64,000 bases of DNA from an uncultured Bacteroidia bacterium (GTDB lineage: Bacteria; Bacteroidota; Bacteroidia; Bacteroidales; F082). Where the stretch lies: contig CACZZO010000003.1 in the NCBI GenBank assembly GCA_902785755.1, forward strand, positions 186,001-250,000. The letters are read 5' to 3'. Below are positions 24,857-35,197 of this stretch, in pieces (the stretch's first letter is position 1; every line of letters starts with the position of its first letter). Position numbers and translations under genes: made by a program. The notes below the pieces were generated by a model. It had not been told where the DNA came from. It saw nothing but the letters and a program-made list of their open reading frames with translations, and did not search any database.

Positions 24857-26253
24857 ACAAGTCCCCTACCCGCCAACTTAATCCAAGACCAGCCCAAAAT
24901 CATTACGGTCACACCAATTAGCCAATAAGTGTACCATTTCTTCTGTTTATTCTTAATTTGAGTTACTCCATATGCTGCGAACATCAACTCAAAAGCCAAC
25001 ACGGGGAAGTGAAAACGCTCTGAATGGGCGAAATTGCTGAACGCTATGACAAGCAAATAGCCGCATGTCAAAGCTATCGGCAACACATGCTTTCGCCACT
25101 CACCACTCAAAAGCAATAATACCAGAGCATAAATGGTTAATCCCGAAAGCACATTCTTTATGAAATTACCTCCATGCAACATCATTTGGTTTTCCTGATT
25201 TTCAACGTAAACCATGGAAGAAAAAGGAATGGTAAAAATGGCAGGTGCGAAAAGTGAGGCCGATGCGTACTTGGCAAATGTGTTTCCACCAACATAATTG
25301 GAACGAGCTTCCATTCCTGTAGACTGATTATTCTCTCTATCTTCCCATAATTGTTGTGTTTCCTGCACCACCTCCACTCCAACAGTAGCAGCCATCCAAA
25401 TAGCAAAAACCGAACAATACAATATCTTTTGCCACAACTTCAGTTGCTTCTTCGATGTGAAAACCAATCCTACCGCAAAAGATGCAAACAAAACGCCACC
25501 TAAAGCTGTCCGAAAAGTGAAAGCTGCTAATATACACAAAACAGGAATCAACATGTCTTTCACCACAATCTTACGCGCATATAACACATAATCCGCCCTT
25601 TCCGCAAATAGGACAACCAAAAAAGCCATTTCCAACTCCTTTAGCGTAATGCCGCAATAATACCACATGTTCGGCATCAACATGCAAAATATTCCAGTGA
25701 TACGGCCTACCCACTCCCCGAAATTGCGTTTGGCTAAATTATACATTAACACACATGAAAATGCACCCAAAAAACACTTTATTATACGAGCAGTCAAAAC
25801 ATGTGTGCCAAATAACATGTATACGAACCCGAGATACCATCCATAGCCTTTATCCGACAATGGGAAAAACGACATCTCCCTTATCATTACATCAAATCCC
25901 TCATTTCTCCATGTTTTTCCCATCTTCTGGTATACTAATTCATCTGCAACGTGAAAAGCATGAGGCACTCCCGTCATCTCAATATAATAAAAATATATGA
26001 ATATTACATACGCCAAACGAATGACTAACGCCGTGACAAACAACTTCTTGACAAAAGTTTTCGTGCTGAAGCGACGCCATTCCATGGTCAATTTGTTGCT
26101 ATATATAAAAAACACCAACACGGCAACAAAGCCGAACAACATGAATTGGAACGGCATGACATAGCCTGAAAACCAAAAACTTACCAAAGCCAAAGTGATT
26201 AAGTAACATCCAATAGCCCTGGTCGAAAAAAAATTGGGGAAATAAGTCAACAT
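24853..26253 (-). CDS. Polytopic membrane protein, GT-C or Wzy-like
   Basis: 466 residues with about ten hydrophobic segments. The start is placed at 26253 because the longer frame (26277) would begin inside a promoter -7 box. The first large loop holds HVADELVYQKMG, an acidic site like the Asp/Glu of GT-C (PMT/ArnT-type) transferases. The second half resembles O-antigen polymerase-like proteins. Either glycan polymerisation or transfer of a lipid-linked sugar in the periplasm is possible. It is coupled to the following GT4 gene. Confidence 0.65.
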   Translation of the reverse strand: MLTYFPNFFSTRAIGCYLITLALVSFWFSGYVMPFQFMLFGFVAVLVFFIYSNKLTMEWRRFSTKTFVKKLFVTALVIRLAYVIFIYFYYIEMTGVPHAFHVADELVYQKMGKTWRNEGFDVMIREMSFFPLSDKGYGWYLGFVYMLFGTHVLTARIIKCFLGAFSCVLMYNLAKRNFGEWVGRITGIFCMLMPNMWYYCGITLKELEMAFLVVLFAERADYVLYARKIVVKDMLIPVLCILAAFTFRTALGGVLFASFAVGLVFTSKKQLKLWQKILYCSVFAIWMAATVGVEVVQETQQLWEDRENNQSTGMEARSNYVGGNTFAKYASASLFAPAIFTIPFSSMVYVENQENQMMLHGGNFIKNVLSGLTIYALVLLLLSGEWRKHVLPIALTCGYLLVIAFSNFAHSERFHFPVLAFELMFAAYGVTQIKNKQKKWYTYWLIGVTVMILGWSWIKLAGRGLV

Positions 26254-26274
26254 ATAAAATTCTATAATTTTGTG

Positions 26275-26307
26275 CAAAAATAAGCAATTTCAAATTACAC
26301 TTACAAA
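26275..26307 (-). promoter_or_regulatory. Bacteroidota-type promoter inside the locus
   Basis: On the minus strand TTTG (26304-26307) is followed after 21 bp by TATTTTTG (26275-26282). This matches both the -33 and the -7 elements of the phylum consensus. It lies about 20 bp before the start of the membrane-protein gene and supports the shorter start there. Confidence 0.6.
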
Positions 26308-26347
26308 TTGCGCTTTATTTTAATATATACAATTGGAAACTATTGGT

Positions 26348-27310
26348 CTATCTCATAGTTTTCAACAAACATTGTTTCAACTTTGATCCCAAACATCGAA
26401 ATGAATATTGCACCCTCAACCATGCTAAAGGTTTCAAATATTGTTTCCGTTTTTTCCTAGAAAACCGATTCCACTCCACCTTTTCAAGCTCCAAGCTTGC
26501 ACTTAGATGATACTTTTTTGAAAGAAAATAAGGAAACAGACTATTCACCCGCAAATTATCAACTAAAAGCTTATAATCCATATTCTTTTTTTCTAATGGT
26601 TCTAAATCCGTAAGATTCCAAAGCATGTGTTCCTTGGGCTCGTATAGCTTTCCTATTCCCCTATTTTTCATATCCACATCCTGATTGTAAAACGCCAAAG
26701 GCTTGTTCAAGAATGCCACCTTGTATTTAAGTGCTATGTGAATCCACAAAAGAAAGTCCTCACCTAATTTGATTCGCTTAGGAAAGCCGTGCATCTCCAC
26801 GAAAACCCATCTTGGAATCGCCACAGAAATAGAGGCCAATGGCATGGCCAAAGTCTTCGCGTACACTTGGCAATAATTGATGTAACCCTTTTCAAAACCC
26901 GCTTCAACGCCAATCGGGGAAACGCGTGTCTTCCTCTTGGTCTCGTTTACAATGACATAGCTTGTCCCATAGATGCCCGCATCTGGAAACTCCTCAATCA
27001 ACTTGGACATTTCCTCCAAAAAATGGAAATCCCACCAATCGTCGGCATCAAGAAAGCAAAAATAATCGCCTTGCGAAATTGCCACGCCGTTGTTTCGAGC
27101 CATACTTACTCCAGCGTTCTCCTGACGAATTAAGCGGCAATTGACATGGCCTTTTATGGCTTGTGAGGCAATTGCCGCAGAGTTGTCCTTGCTGCCGTCA
27201 TCAACTATAATTAGCTCATAGTCAGTAAATGTTTGCGACAACACACTTTTAATGGCTTTGGCTACGTAAGGTTCCTTGTTGTAGAGTGGAATAATGATGG
27301 AGAACCTCAT
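26348..27310 (-). CDS. GT2 glycosyltransferase
   Basis: 320 residues. GT-A fold with IIIPLYNKEPYVAKAIKSV, the nucleotide-binding VDDGSKDNS and the metal-binding DADDWWDF. The donor is unknown. The start overlaps the stop of the next GT2 by 4 bp (ATGA). Downstream a 70-bp gap carries the promoter of the membrane protein. Confidence 0.9.
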   Translation of the reverse strand: MRFSIIIPLYNKEPYVAKAIKSVLSQTFTDYELIIVDDGSKDNSAAIASQAIKGHVNCRLIRQENAGVSMARNNGVAISQGDYFCFLDADDWWDFHFLEEMSKLIEEFPDAGIYGTSYVIVNETKRKTRVSPIGVEAGFEKGYINYCQVYAKTLAMPLASISVAIPRWVFVEMHGFPKRIKLGEDFLLWIHIALKYKVAFLNKPLAFYNQDVDMKNRGIGKLYEPKEHMLWNLTDLEPLEKKNMDYKLLVDNLRVNSLFPYFLSKKYHLSASLELEKVEWNRFSRKKRKQYLKPLAWLRVQYSFRCLGSKLKQCLLKTMR

Positions 27311-28212
27311 AACATTACTCTATTTTTCCAATAATACCATTTATGCCTCAATTTGGTGTGACTCACTATTTTATATAGTTGCCAATCGCATAGTCGCTTC
27401 AGTTCTTTTCTTTCCTCCTTTGAGACATTCACAAACGCCATCTGATAATGATGAGTAATGGCACGATACACCACAGTTTTGTCAAATCCTTGTTTTGGGA
27501 TGAAAAACGCTGCCAATACATTAGCCGTTTCCATCAAGTCATGTAACCTCTTTGTATTGTTTGTGGTCATAATGCTATTGGCACGCACCCGATAATCATA
27601 CAAGCAAATGTTGATTTGCTTTACTTTTTGGGCATAATAACATGCCATGGGAGTAAACAGATTGTCCTCATGATAGATGCCTTGCTTGAACAAAAGATGG
27701 TTGTGTACCAAGAAATCCCGTCTATACGCTCTCAATACAACGCAGACAAACGCGAAATCGCGTGATTGTAGAGCGTTTCCATTGTAATAATCCATGCCCG
27801 AAGAATAGCTGCGTTCATTGAGATTGTCGGATTGCCTATAATTCTTTTCGTCCTCAAAATACCGTCGACCCGAAAAACAAAGCATGTCTTCTCCATCCAG
27901 ATTCTTGGCCAAGGTTTCCAAAGCATCCAATTCCAGCCAATCGTCGCTATCCAAAAAAACGATGTAATCACCTTTTGCCACCTCCATTCCCGTATTTCGA
28001 GCGGAAGAAAGCCCCCCATTGGGTTGTGTGACAATTTTGAAACGTTTGTCTTTTACAACATACTCTTCCAATATCGTAGCAGAACCATCAGTGGAACCAT
28101 CATTCACACAAATGGCTTCCCAATCAGAATACGTTTGGCCAAGTACACTGTCGAGGCATTCACGAAGATATTGCTCAACATTATATACAGGTATAATAAT
28201 GGAAAATTTCAT
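27307..28212 (-). CDS. GT2 glycosyltransferase
   Basis: 301 residues. IIPVYNVEQYLRECLDSVLGQ, CVNDGSTDGS and FLDSDDWLELD are the standard GT2 family blocks, here with DSDD at the metal site. The middle region (YRVRANSIMTTN) is like that of capsule GT2 enzymes of Bacteroides and streptococci. Coupled to the GT2 downstream. Confidence 0.9.
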   Translation of the reverse strand: MKFSIIIPVYNVEQYLRECLDSVLGQTYSDWEAICVNDGSTDGSATILEEYVVKDKRFKIVTQPNGGLSSARNTGMEVAKGDYIVFLDSDDWLELDALETLAKNLDGEDMLCFSGRRYFEDEKNYRQSDNLNERSYSSGMDYYNGNALQSRDFAFVCVVLRAYRRDFLVHNHLLFKQGIYHEDNLFTPMACYYAQKVKQINICLYDYRVRANSIMTTNNTKRLHDLMETANVLAAFFIPKQGFDKTVVYRAITHHYQMAFVNVSKEERKELKRLCDWQLYKIVSHTKLRHKWYYWKNRVML

Positions 28213-28251
28213 GCTTCTTACGAAATTACTTTTTAAAGCTTTTCACATTAA

Positions 28252-29088
28252 TCAAATCCATCCTACTTTTTTATACTTATATAGTCTTCTGAACAACAAT
28301 CTATTATCAAAAAAGCCAGTTCTCAAATTAGCAAAAATAACTGCCCAAGGTTTGCTTGGAAAGGCTTCTGCACCTTTCTCTGATATAGATGGCAAAGCTG
28401 CTTTTATAAAAGCTATTTGCACTTCACGCATTTTTACATCAACAACATCGGTTTGAAGTGTGGCTTGATTGCTGTGTATCCTATATCGGTACAACACCTC
28501 TGGCAAGTTGGCAAATTTCAGCCCCCTCACCAAAGCCCGCGTCCATAAATCATAGTCTTCGGATGGCACCATCTCTTGTCGGAAACGCAGGCCTTCCTTC
28601 TCAAAAGAATCTTTACGCCACACGCTTGATGCGTGAAGCACTGGAGAATAGAACAGTGCACATATTTTCAACTCCTCAAAATCTTGTTCACGCACCCAGA
28701 TTTCTTCTTTATCCCCAAAAAGCTGCATCCCGACAGAAACCAAGTCTATTTCGGGATGAGTTTCCAAATAATCCACCTGCACCTGCAAGCGATTGGGCAG
28801 CGAAATGTCGTCGCTATCCATGCGGGCGATGTACTTGCCTCGCGCCAATCCAATGCCGACATTCAGAACATTCGACAGGCCGACATTCTTCTCCCCCTTG
28901 TATCTGACAATTCTTGGGTCATCATACTCATCCAAAATCTCCTCGGCTTTGTCGGGCGAGCAGTCGTTGAGCACAATCAACTCGAAATCCGTGAAGGTTT
29001 GTGACAGCATACTGTCAATCGCTTCACGAAGGAATGGAGCCGTGTTGTAAACGGGCATTAAAATAGAAACTTGAGGTATTGTCACCAT
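28252..29088 (-). CDS. GT2 glycosyltransferase
   Basis: 278 residues. ILMPVYNTAPFLREAIDSML, LNDCSPDKAEEILD and ARMDSDDISLPNRL place it in GT2; the MDSDDIS block and LYRYRIHSNQAT are typical of galactosyl/rhamnosyl-type transferases, but the donor cannot be named. Its start overlaps the stop of the acyltransferase-3 gene by 7 bp. Confidence 0.9.
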   Translation of the reverse strand: MVTIPQVSILMPVYNTAPFLREAIDSMLSQTFTDFELIVLNDCSPDKAEEILDEYDDPRIVRYKGEKNVGLSNVLNVGIGLARGKYIARMDSDDISLPNRLQVQVDYLETHPEIDLVSVGMQLFGDKEEIWVREQDFEELKICALFYSPVLHASSVWRKDSFEKEGLRFRQEMVPSEDYDLWTRALVRGLKFANLPEVLYRYRIHSNQATLQTDVVDVKMREVQIAFIKAALPSISEKGAEAFPSKPWAVIFANLRTGFFDNRLLFRRLYKYKKVGWI

Positions 29089-30107
29089 TTTTCGACTTTC
29101 TTAACTATTGCAATTTGCAACTTGTCATATTTGACAAGTCTTTGCATCCATTCAATCAAAACTGCTACACCCAATGAAATGGCCAGAAAAAGCATGAAAA
29201 CCAAGATAGAATAAGGCAAACTATAGATTATGTTTGGAATCAATTGTTGGAATAAAGTATGGGTCAAATACATGATTGTGGCATATTTCCCAACAAATCT
29301 CAGAGCCATACCGCTTGTTGGAATACATACATACATACATACATACATACATACAATTGACAACGCCAACAAAGCCCTAATAAAAACAGCACCGTATGCC
29401 CCCATACCTTGGGTCTGGTGCAGTGTGGCCAAACCGACACATAACACAACTGAAATCGTCAACATCAAGATTCTCCAACGTCTATTAGTAGGATTGGGCA
29501 AAAATTGATGCTTGGCAGCTATCATGCCAAGAAAAAAAGCAGGAATTCCTCCTTCTTCTAAACAAAACAAACGGACTGGACGAATCAATTGCAATGCCAC
29601 TACCACAACCAAGCCAATAATGGCCGAGTACTTGTTCTTCGCCACTAAAAACAAAAGAGGAAACAAAAGATACAACTGTATGATAAGTTTGTTGAACCAC
29701 CAAGTACTCAAATAAGATCCCCATCCCATCAGTCCCAAGGCATCAAGCAGGAAACATTTCATCATGTTGCGACTTGCGGGATACGCATCTTGAAAAGTGA
29801 AACCTGCAAGATTGCCTACCAAAACCACCAATACAAAGCAAAACCAATAAGGCAAAAAGAAATTGACATACCTTTTCAACAGGAACTTGACCGTGTTCTT
29901 GAAATAAGGCTTTTCCAACTTAGAATACTGCTTCGTCAGACCATAGCCACTGACAAAAAGAAACAAAGCCACACAAACCTTGAAAACTTGAGCCAAAGAA
30001 TGTGCGACATTTCCAAACTCCACCGTGCGAAGAAACAGATGATGCCACAACATCAAGCAGATAGCTATGCCCTTGATTGCAGTCGTATCTTGTTTACTTA
30101 GTTCCAT
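29082..30107 (-). CDS. Acyltransferase-3 family membrane O-acyltransferase with tetranucleotide repeat
   Basis: 341 residues, about ten TM segments. The family opening is clear: [18 protein letters not shown], with the His of the catalytic site, and [14 protein letters not shown]. Such enzymes O-acetylate glycans in the membrane (OafA/WecH type). Eight GTAT units on the coding strand encode an alternating V-C-M-Y run at residues 252-262. A gain or loss of one unit would shift the frame and remove about 80 C-terminal residues, so expression is probably phase-variable. In this sequence the frame is open (ON). Confidence 0.88.
   Translation of the reverse strand: MELSKQDTTAIKGIAICLMLWHHLFLRTVEFGNVAHSLAQVFKVCVALFLFVSGYGLTKQYSKLEKPYFKNTVKFLLKRYVNFFLPYWFCFVLVVLVGNLAGFTFQDAYPASRNMMKCFLLDALGLMGWGSYLSTWWFNKLIIQLYLLFPLLFLVAKNKYSAIIGLVVVVALQLIRPVRLFCLEEGGIPAFFLGMIAAKHQFLPNPTNRRWRILMLTISVVLCVGLATLHQTQGMGAYGAVFIRALLALSIVCMYVCMYVCIPTSGMALRFVGKYATIMYLTHTLFQQLIPNIIYSLPYSILVFMLFLAISLGVAVLIEWMQRLVKYDKLQIAIVKKVEKW
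29323..29354 (-). repeat. (ATAC)8 simple-sequence repeat inside the acyltransferase gene
   Basis: Eight perfect ATAC units on the plus strand (GTAT on the coding strand), entirely within the reading frame. No other tetranucleotide tract of comparable length was seen in the window. Tracts like this act as contingency switches in host-adapted bacteria. Confidence 0.95.
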
Positions 30108-30736
30108 TCAACATCTGTTTTTACTACCTTTGCAGGTACACCTGCCACCAAACTATGGGGCGGCACATCCTTGGTCACCACGCTGCCTGCAGCCACCACC
30201 GCGCCATCCCCAATTGTTACACCTTTCAAAACTGTCACATTCATCCCAATCCAAACGTGATCTCCGATGATAATTGGAGTGGCAACGCTTTTACCATCCA
30301 CAGTACAATTATCTAATTTTGAACCAATTATATGATTATCAGAATCCCTAAGCACCACGCGTTCAGAAATAACTACCCCATGACCAATCCGAATGGACGA
30401 GAAACAATCTATCACGCAATCATGGTTCATGTATCCACTGCAAAGTATCAATTCCGCACCAGAATTTACATTAATACGACATCCAGCATACACATCAAAA
30501 GCATCAACTTTCAATAACGCCTTCTCTGCTACGAAGAGAGAACCTGTCATTTTGTTCTTCCACGCCCTAACATCTTCCCACTGACGATTGAAATTAAGAT
30601 AGTTGCCTATTTCGACTCTCGCTGAAGGATGCACATAATACATACAAGGTTTATAAAGCCTAATTCCTTTCTTTGCAAACGATCTGGTGCAAAACAGACG
30701 GATGAGTTTATTTAAAAGTCTTTCCATTGAATACAA
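30098..30736 (-). CDS. Hexapeptide-repeat O-acetyltransferase
   Basis: 212 residues; an internal ATG at 30727 ([12 protein letters not shown]) is an alternative start. The left-handed beta-helix has the trimeric acetyltransferase signature [33 protein letters not shown] (in pieces: [22 protein letters not shown]) and [13 protein letters not shown], as in the maltose/galactoside acetyltransferase group. It probably uses acetyl-CoA and a sugar hydroxyl. It overlaps the acyltransferase-3 start by 10 bp. Confidence 0.87.
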   Translation of the reverse strand: MYSMERLLNKLIRLFCTRSFAKKGIRLYKPCMYYVHPSARVEIGNYLNFNRQWEDVRAWKNKMTGSLFVAEKALLKVDAFDVYAGCRINVNSGAELILCSGYMNHDCVIDCFSSIRIGHGVVISERVVLRDSDNHIIGSKLDNCTVDGKSVATPIIIGDHVWIGMNVTVLKGVTIGDGAVVAAGSVVTKDVPPHSLVAGVPAKVVKTDVEWN

Positions 30737-30744
30737 ATCAAACT

Positions 30745-31743
30745 CTACACAAAAAGGCTTTTTACTTTAGGTATATGTATCAATGCAATTGCCAAACCAA
30801 TTGTGAACACATAACGCCAAACGTAAGTTGTCCATCGCGGAACTTCAGAGACAAACAAAGCCAAAACATGATTCCCCATTTTGAAAGACATCTCAAAATG
30901 GTGTACACACATGATGGCCAAAGAAACAACACCGAGATAGGCTAACATTTTCGGCAGGATTCTCAAATGGTTTTTCAACGCCTTGGAAAGCAAATAAACG
31001 CAATAAGTGCCTCCACAAGCCCCAAGCACATCCAACGGATAAATTTTCCACGTAAAGGAATACATGTCCAATTCAGAGAAAACCACAGCCAACACCCAAG
31101 CTACAACTGCACTTATCTTTAGCCAAAGCGGAATTTCATGGTTTTTAAACCACCAGCCTATGGTCACAAACGGCAAAGCCATCAATCCCAATGAGATACA
31201 CCATATAGAATACGGGAAAAACCGATGCAAAACCAATGCCCCAATCGCCATAAAAAGAGAAACAGGTATGGCCCAGTTTTTCAATCTGGAAACAAACAAG
31301 AGCAATATCGTCTTAGCCACAAACAAAGCCATCAGAAACCAAGTTACCCCAAAACTGAGTTTTCCACATGGGGTCATCGGTCCGTCAACATCAACCCAAA
31401 GAAGGCTTAAGGATTGTCGTACAACCTCATCCCACCCCCAATTCTTGGCATAGACCATTGCTGCCAACCAACCGATGATTGCCAATTGGGTAAAAAACAA
31501 GGGCCAATACAACCGATTAAAGAACTTCCCAATAGCCACCTTAGCCGCCTGCCAGCCATCATAAGGCTTTGAAAAATAGCCAGCCACAAGGAAAAACAAA
31601 GGCATGTGAAAAGAGCGGATAAAACGGCTCATAAAAGGATGATTCCAGCCGAAAAAATGGCAAGTAATCACCAGCAAAATGCCGATGCCTTTCATGATAT
31701 CAAAGGTGGTATCTCTATTTATAGACGATCTCGATTCAATCAT
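30745..31743 (-). CDS. Acyltransferase-3 family membrane O-acyltransferase
   Basis: 332 residues with about ten TM helices. [20 protein letters not shown] and [15 protein letters not shown] are the canonical first two segments with the conserved His and Arg. This subgroup is like OatA/WcjG-type surface O-acetylases. It has no repeat tract, unlike the homologue at 29082-30107, so it would be constitutive. The start overlaps the GT32 stop by 8 bp. Confidence 0.87.
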   Translation of the reverse strand: MIESRSSINRDTTFDIMKGIGILLVITCHFFGWNHPFMSRFIRSFHMPLFFLVAGYFSKPYDGWQAAKVAIGKFFNRLYWPLFFTQLAIIGWLAAMVYAKNWGWDEVVRQSLSLLWVDVDGPMTPCGKLSFGVTWFLMALFVAKTILLLFVSRLKNWAIPVSLFMAIGALVLHRFFPYSIWCISLGLMALPFVTIGWWFKNHEIPLWLKISAVVAWVLAVVFSELDMYSFTWKIYPLDVLGACGGTYCVYLLSKALKNHLRILPKMLAYLGVVSLAIMCVHHFEMSFKMGNHVLALFVSEVPRWTTYVWRYVFTIGLAIALIHIPKVKSLFV

Positions 31744-32629
31744 TTTTACCTTTCAATTTTCTCAACCTATTATACACTTGCAACAATCCCAATTTATCAA
31801 AGAAAAACATCATCTTCCGCGAACGGCTCCATTTTTCCGAATCCCCTGTCGTTGCGTTGTGATGATACGACACCTCATAATGGTGGTCATCACAGAACTC
31901 ATGTCCAAACAGCCCTGTTCCATACACCACAAAACCATTCTCAAGATGCTGAGTTTCATTCTTATACTTGAAACCATATTCCGTCAAATGGCGAGCCACC
32001 AACCGGTCATTGTTCACCCAATCGCGATAATGCAAGGCTTTGTCAGCATCCACTTCAACAGTATTATAATAATCACGAATCTTGCAAATCATTTCATTCC
32101 CCTTGTAGCATGCCATCGAAGAGGTCAATATCTCCATGTGTGGTACATCGATTCCCTTTTCTTTGGGTGTCCCGTCCTCGTTAAGGTATTTTTCTGAAAT
32201 ATGTTCGGCATCAAACTCATAATATAACTCAATTCCAGAAAAGAAATTACAGTCCAAAAAGCGATCAAACCGCTGGAACACTTCCACATCAGTATCCAAA
32301 TAAATGCCACCATATTCTGCAAGTACATTATAACGACATACATCCGAAACGAGAGCATATTTCTTCACTTCGTAGGCGTATTTCGACGCCTTATACTTGT
32401 TATAATCAAAGTTCGACTCATTCCAGCGCATAATCTGATAATCTGGCATCAATTTTTGCCAACCTTTGATGCAATCGCGCTGCGACTTGGGCATCAAGCC
32501 CTTGCCGAACCAACAGTAATGGATTATCTGACATCTTGACAAGAACGGCCTCCGCCTGATTTGATACCATCTATACAACAATATCCACCTAGAATCCGCT
32601 TTACGAATAAAGCAACCATCAAATCCCAT
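31736..32629 (-). CDS. GT32-type glycosyltransferase, copy A with altered N-terminus
   Basis: 297 residues. IIHYCWFGKGLMPKS, YNVLAEYGGIYLDTDVEVF (DxD site) and the C-terminal VSYHHNATTGDSEKWSRS define an OCH1/capsule-type GT32 enzyme. It is a close copy of the gene at 33514-34329, but homology stops at IIH. The usual MIPK start is missing and about 30 unrelated residues (MGFDGCFIRKADSRW...) come from upstream DNA. The gene may still be translated from 32629 or from an in-frame TTG; activity is uncertain. Confidence 0.75.
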   Translation of the reverse strand: MGFDGCFIRKADSRWILLYRWYQIRRRPFLSRCQIIHYCWFGKGLMPKSQRDCIKGWQKLMPDYQIMRWNESNFDYNKYKASKYAYEVKKYALVSDVCRYNVLAEYGGIYLDTDVEVFQRFDRFLDCNFFSGIELYYEFDAEHISEKYLNEDGTPKEKGIDVPHMEILTSSMACYKGNEMICKIRDYYNTVEVDADKALHYRDWVNNDRLVARHLTEYGFKYKNETQHLENGFVVYGTGLFGHEFCDDHHYEVSYHHNATTGDSEKWSRSRKMMFFFDKLGLLQVYNRLRKLKGKND

Positions 32630-32686
32630 GCTCCCTTAGGACATGTCCCCTATACATATCACCGTATACAATCTTTGGAAACATAT

Positions 32687-33511
32687 TCAACTTTGTACTA
32701 TATATTTTCTATTCAAGCAATACCTATTATCTCCTTTCCTAACAATTCCACCATACCCCAATGTTGCAGACTTATAGCCTGCCTCAAAAACCATTCTCTG
32801 AACTCTTTCGTTTTGCATACTATGCGGATACGAAAAATGTGCAACTTCGACACCCAATTTGTCTTCTATGATACGCTTGGATTCATACAACTCAGAAATA
32901 CAACTATCCTCACTTATCCGGACAAGCCCTGGATGGGAAACCGTATGGGAACCGACTGTACATAAGCCACTATCCACCATTTCACTGATCTCATCCCAAT
33001 TCAAAGCCAAATCAAGACATAGGCTTTCGTTTGGAGTTGTTTGAGTTAATCGATGCATTTCATCTGCCATGGGTTTTCCACTTTCATATACGATTTTAAG
33101 TATCCTCTCAAAATCATCAATGGATCTACCGTTTTCCATTTGAATCCACCAAATATCTGCCTTTCCTTCAGGGAAACTTGTAGTCAAGTATAACGTAAAT
33201 GGAATGCCATATTTCTTGAATATCGGGAATGCTCGATGATAAATATCACGAAACCCATCGTCAAAGGAAATGTTTATCCATTTCTTTGGAAAAACCGTGC
33301 ATTTTGAACTCAGCAAATCATCAATGGAAACAAATCGATAGCCTTGTTCTTTTTGACGAACAATCTCATTTTCTAAATAATATGGTGTGATCTCCAATTC
33401 CCGATTGCTTGGATATTTGCTACGTACTTCCACCACTCTGTGCAAACACCAAACCTGCCCAATACAAGGATGAAGCAAATTTAGGAGGGTCTTTTTTATT
33501 CTGTGAATCAT
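32687..33511 (-). CDS. Polysaccharide deacetylase (NodB domain)
   Basis: 274 residues. ISFDDGFRDIYHRAF supplies the catalytic Asp pair, SHTVSHPGL the metal-binding His pair, and HFSYPHSMQN the later motif. It is probably cytoplasmic or peripheral, as no signal peptide is seen. It is wedged between the two GT32 copies, 2 bp after the stop of copy B, so the duplication may have carried the deacetylase along. Confidence 0.85.
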   Translation of the reverse strand: MIHRIKKTLLNLLHPCIGQVWCLHRVVEVRSKYPSNRELEITPYYLENEIVRQKEQGYRFVSIDDLLSSKCTVFPKKWINISFDDGFRDIYHRAFPIFKKYGIPFTLYLTTSFPEGKADIWWIQMENGRSIDDFERILKIVYESGKPMADEMHRLTQTTPNESLCLDLALNWDEISEMVDSGLCTVGSHTVSHPGLVRISEDSCISELYESKRIIEDKLGVEVAHFSYPHSMQNERVQRMVFEAGYKSATLGYGGIVRKGDNRYCLNRKYIVQS

Positions 33512-33513
33512 TG

Positions 33514-34329
33514 TTATTTGAACAAACGTTTCACTCTTTTTTTCATTTCCTTGTATCTTTTATACACGGGCAACATGCCAATCTGATCAAAGAAAAAGCT
33601 AATTTTATGTGAACGGGTCCATCTCTCCGATTCCCAAGTAGAGGCATTATGATGATAAGAGACCTCAAAACTCTCAACTGGGCAGAAGGCGTAACCAAAA
33701 ATGCCTGTCCCATATACAACCATATTGTTATCAAGCAGCTGTGTCTCGTTTTTGTATCGAAAACCATAGTGTGTAAGATGACGGGCAACCAAACGGTCAT
33801 TATTCACCCAATCACGGTAATGCAAAGCCTTGTCAGCATCCACCTCGACCGTGTTGTAATAATCTCGAATCTTGCATATCATCTCATTACCTGGGTTGCA
33901 CGCCATAGAAGAAGTCAAAATCTCCATTCTTGGCACATCGGTATCAAACACCTTTGCGGTTCCATCTTCATTCAAGTAGTTTTCTGCAATATGCTCTGAT
34001 TCAAACTCACGATACAGCTCTATTCCAGAGAAGAAATCACAGTCCAAAAAACGATCAAAGCGTTGAAAGACTTCTACATCCGTATCCAAATAGATGCCAC
34101 CATACTCTGCAAGGACATTGTAGCGACACACATCTGACACCAGAGCATATTTCTTTACTTGGTAAGCATATTTCGAGGCCTTATATTTATTATAATCGAA
34201 GTTGGACTCATCCCACCTCATGATTTGGTAATCAGGCATGAGTTTCTGCCAACCTTTGATACAGTCTTTCTGCGACTTGGGCATCAAGCCCTTGCCGAAC
34301 CAACAATAATGGATTATCTTTGGAATCAT
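33514..34329 (-). CDS. GT32-type glycosyltransferase, copy B
   Basis: 271 residues with the full family start MIPKIIHYCWFGKGLMPK, the DxD motif in GGIYLDTDVEVFQRFD, and the C-terminal VSYHHNASTWESERW. GT32 enzymes of bacterial loci use nucleotide-activated hexoses. It is the intact parent type of the altered copy at 31736-32629. Confidence 0.87.
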   Translation of the reverse strand: MIPKIIHYCWFGKGLMPKSQKDCIKGWQKLMPDYQIMRWDESNFDYNKYKASKYAYQVKKYALVSDVCRYNVLAEYGGIYLDTDVEVFQRFDRFLDCDFFSGIELYREFESEHIAENYLNEDGTAKVFDTDVPRMEILTSSMACNPGNEMICKIRDYYNTVEVDADKALHYRDWVNNDRLVARHLTHYGFRYKNETQLLDNNMVVYGTGIFGYAFCPVESFEVSYHHNASTWESERWTRSHKISFFFDQIGMLPVYKRYKEMKKRVKRLFK

Positions 34330-34343
34330 GTTCTTTCTCTTTA

Positions 34344-35174
34344 TTATTTAAACCATCTCAAGGGAGTGAGAACAACCTTCCCTAATCTATATGCTTTTGA
34401 CTTACGAATCAGTTGTGCTTCAAATGATTGACGACATAGCCTATTCACCCTTTCAAACACTTCTTCTGGCAAATCCAAGCCTTTGTGAACAGGCAGTCTG
34501 CTGCGCCATTTTTCGGAGAAAAGCTCTAGGTTATAAAAAAACAAATCGCTACCTTGTTTGGAAAACTGCATGCTTTCCGACCAACAATGCTCGGCTAACA
34601 CGGAGCGACACACACAAACTCTATAACCAGCCTCTATCACCTGCATACAAATATCCATGTCATACAAGTGAAAGCCTTTATAGGTCTTGTCATCGAAAGA
34701 AATCCTACCGAACAAAGATTTCCTTGCAAAGAAACAGAAACCGTCCACTGCAACCGCTTCAATCAATTCTTCACCATTAAACCAATCTTCGTGGAAATGT
34801 TCTTCAACTACACCTTTGTCGTTGTTCAGATTACGTTGGGAAACGAATGGCGAACTATACCAATACATTGGCGTATCAGGCAAGAAATGGGTTCCTGCAA
34901 AACCAATTACGCCTATCTGTTCATCATTATTGAATTGCTTTTCAATTGTTGCTCCCCAATCCTTTGAACGAAAGAGCACATCCTCATGAACGAAACAAAG
35001 AATTTCACCCTTGGAATGCTTGACACCTTCGTTATAGGCTTGAAAAATGCTACTATCATTCCCTGAATTGTCAATCACGACCAACTCGTATTCACAACCG
35101 ATTGTATTTTCAACATTATTCCGCAATTCAGCAGGAATATCAGTTTTTCTAGAACAAATGACAACTGAAAACAT
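34344..35174 (-). CDS. GT2-like glycosyltransferase (GT-A, short-loop subgroup)
   Basis: 276 residues. It opens FSVVICSRKTDIPAEL, then LVVIDNSGNDSSIFQAYNEGVKH, CFVHEDVLF (HED in place of DxD), and a later acidic helix HLYDMDICMQV. This resembles rhamnosyltransferase-like and Glyco_tranf_2_5 proteins. Catalytic competence looks intact; substrate unknown. Confidence 0.8.
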   Translation of the reverse strand: MFSVVICSRKTDIPAELRNNVENTIGCEYELVVIDNSGNDSSIFQAYNEGVKHSKGEILCFVHEDVLFRSKDWGATIEKQFNNDEQIGVIGFAGTHFLPDTPMYWYSSPFVSQRNLNNDKGVVEEHFHEDWFNGEELIEAVAVDGFCFFARKSLFGRISFDDKTYKGFHLYDMDICMQVIEAGYRVCVCRSVLAEHCWSESMQFSKQGSDLFFYNLELFSEKWRSRLPVHKGLDLPEEVFERVNRLCRQSFEAQLIRKSKAYRLGKVVLTPLRWFK

Positions 35175-35197
35175 CTTATTACAAAGACAAGGAAGTT

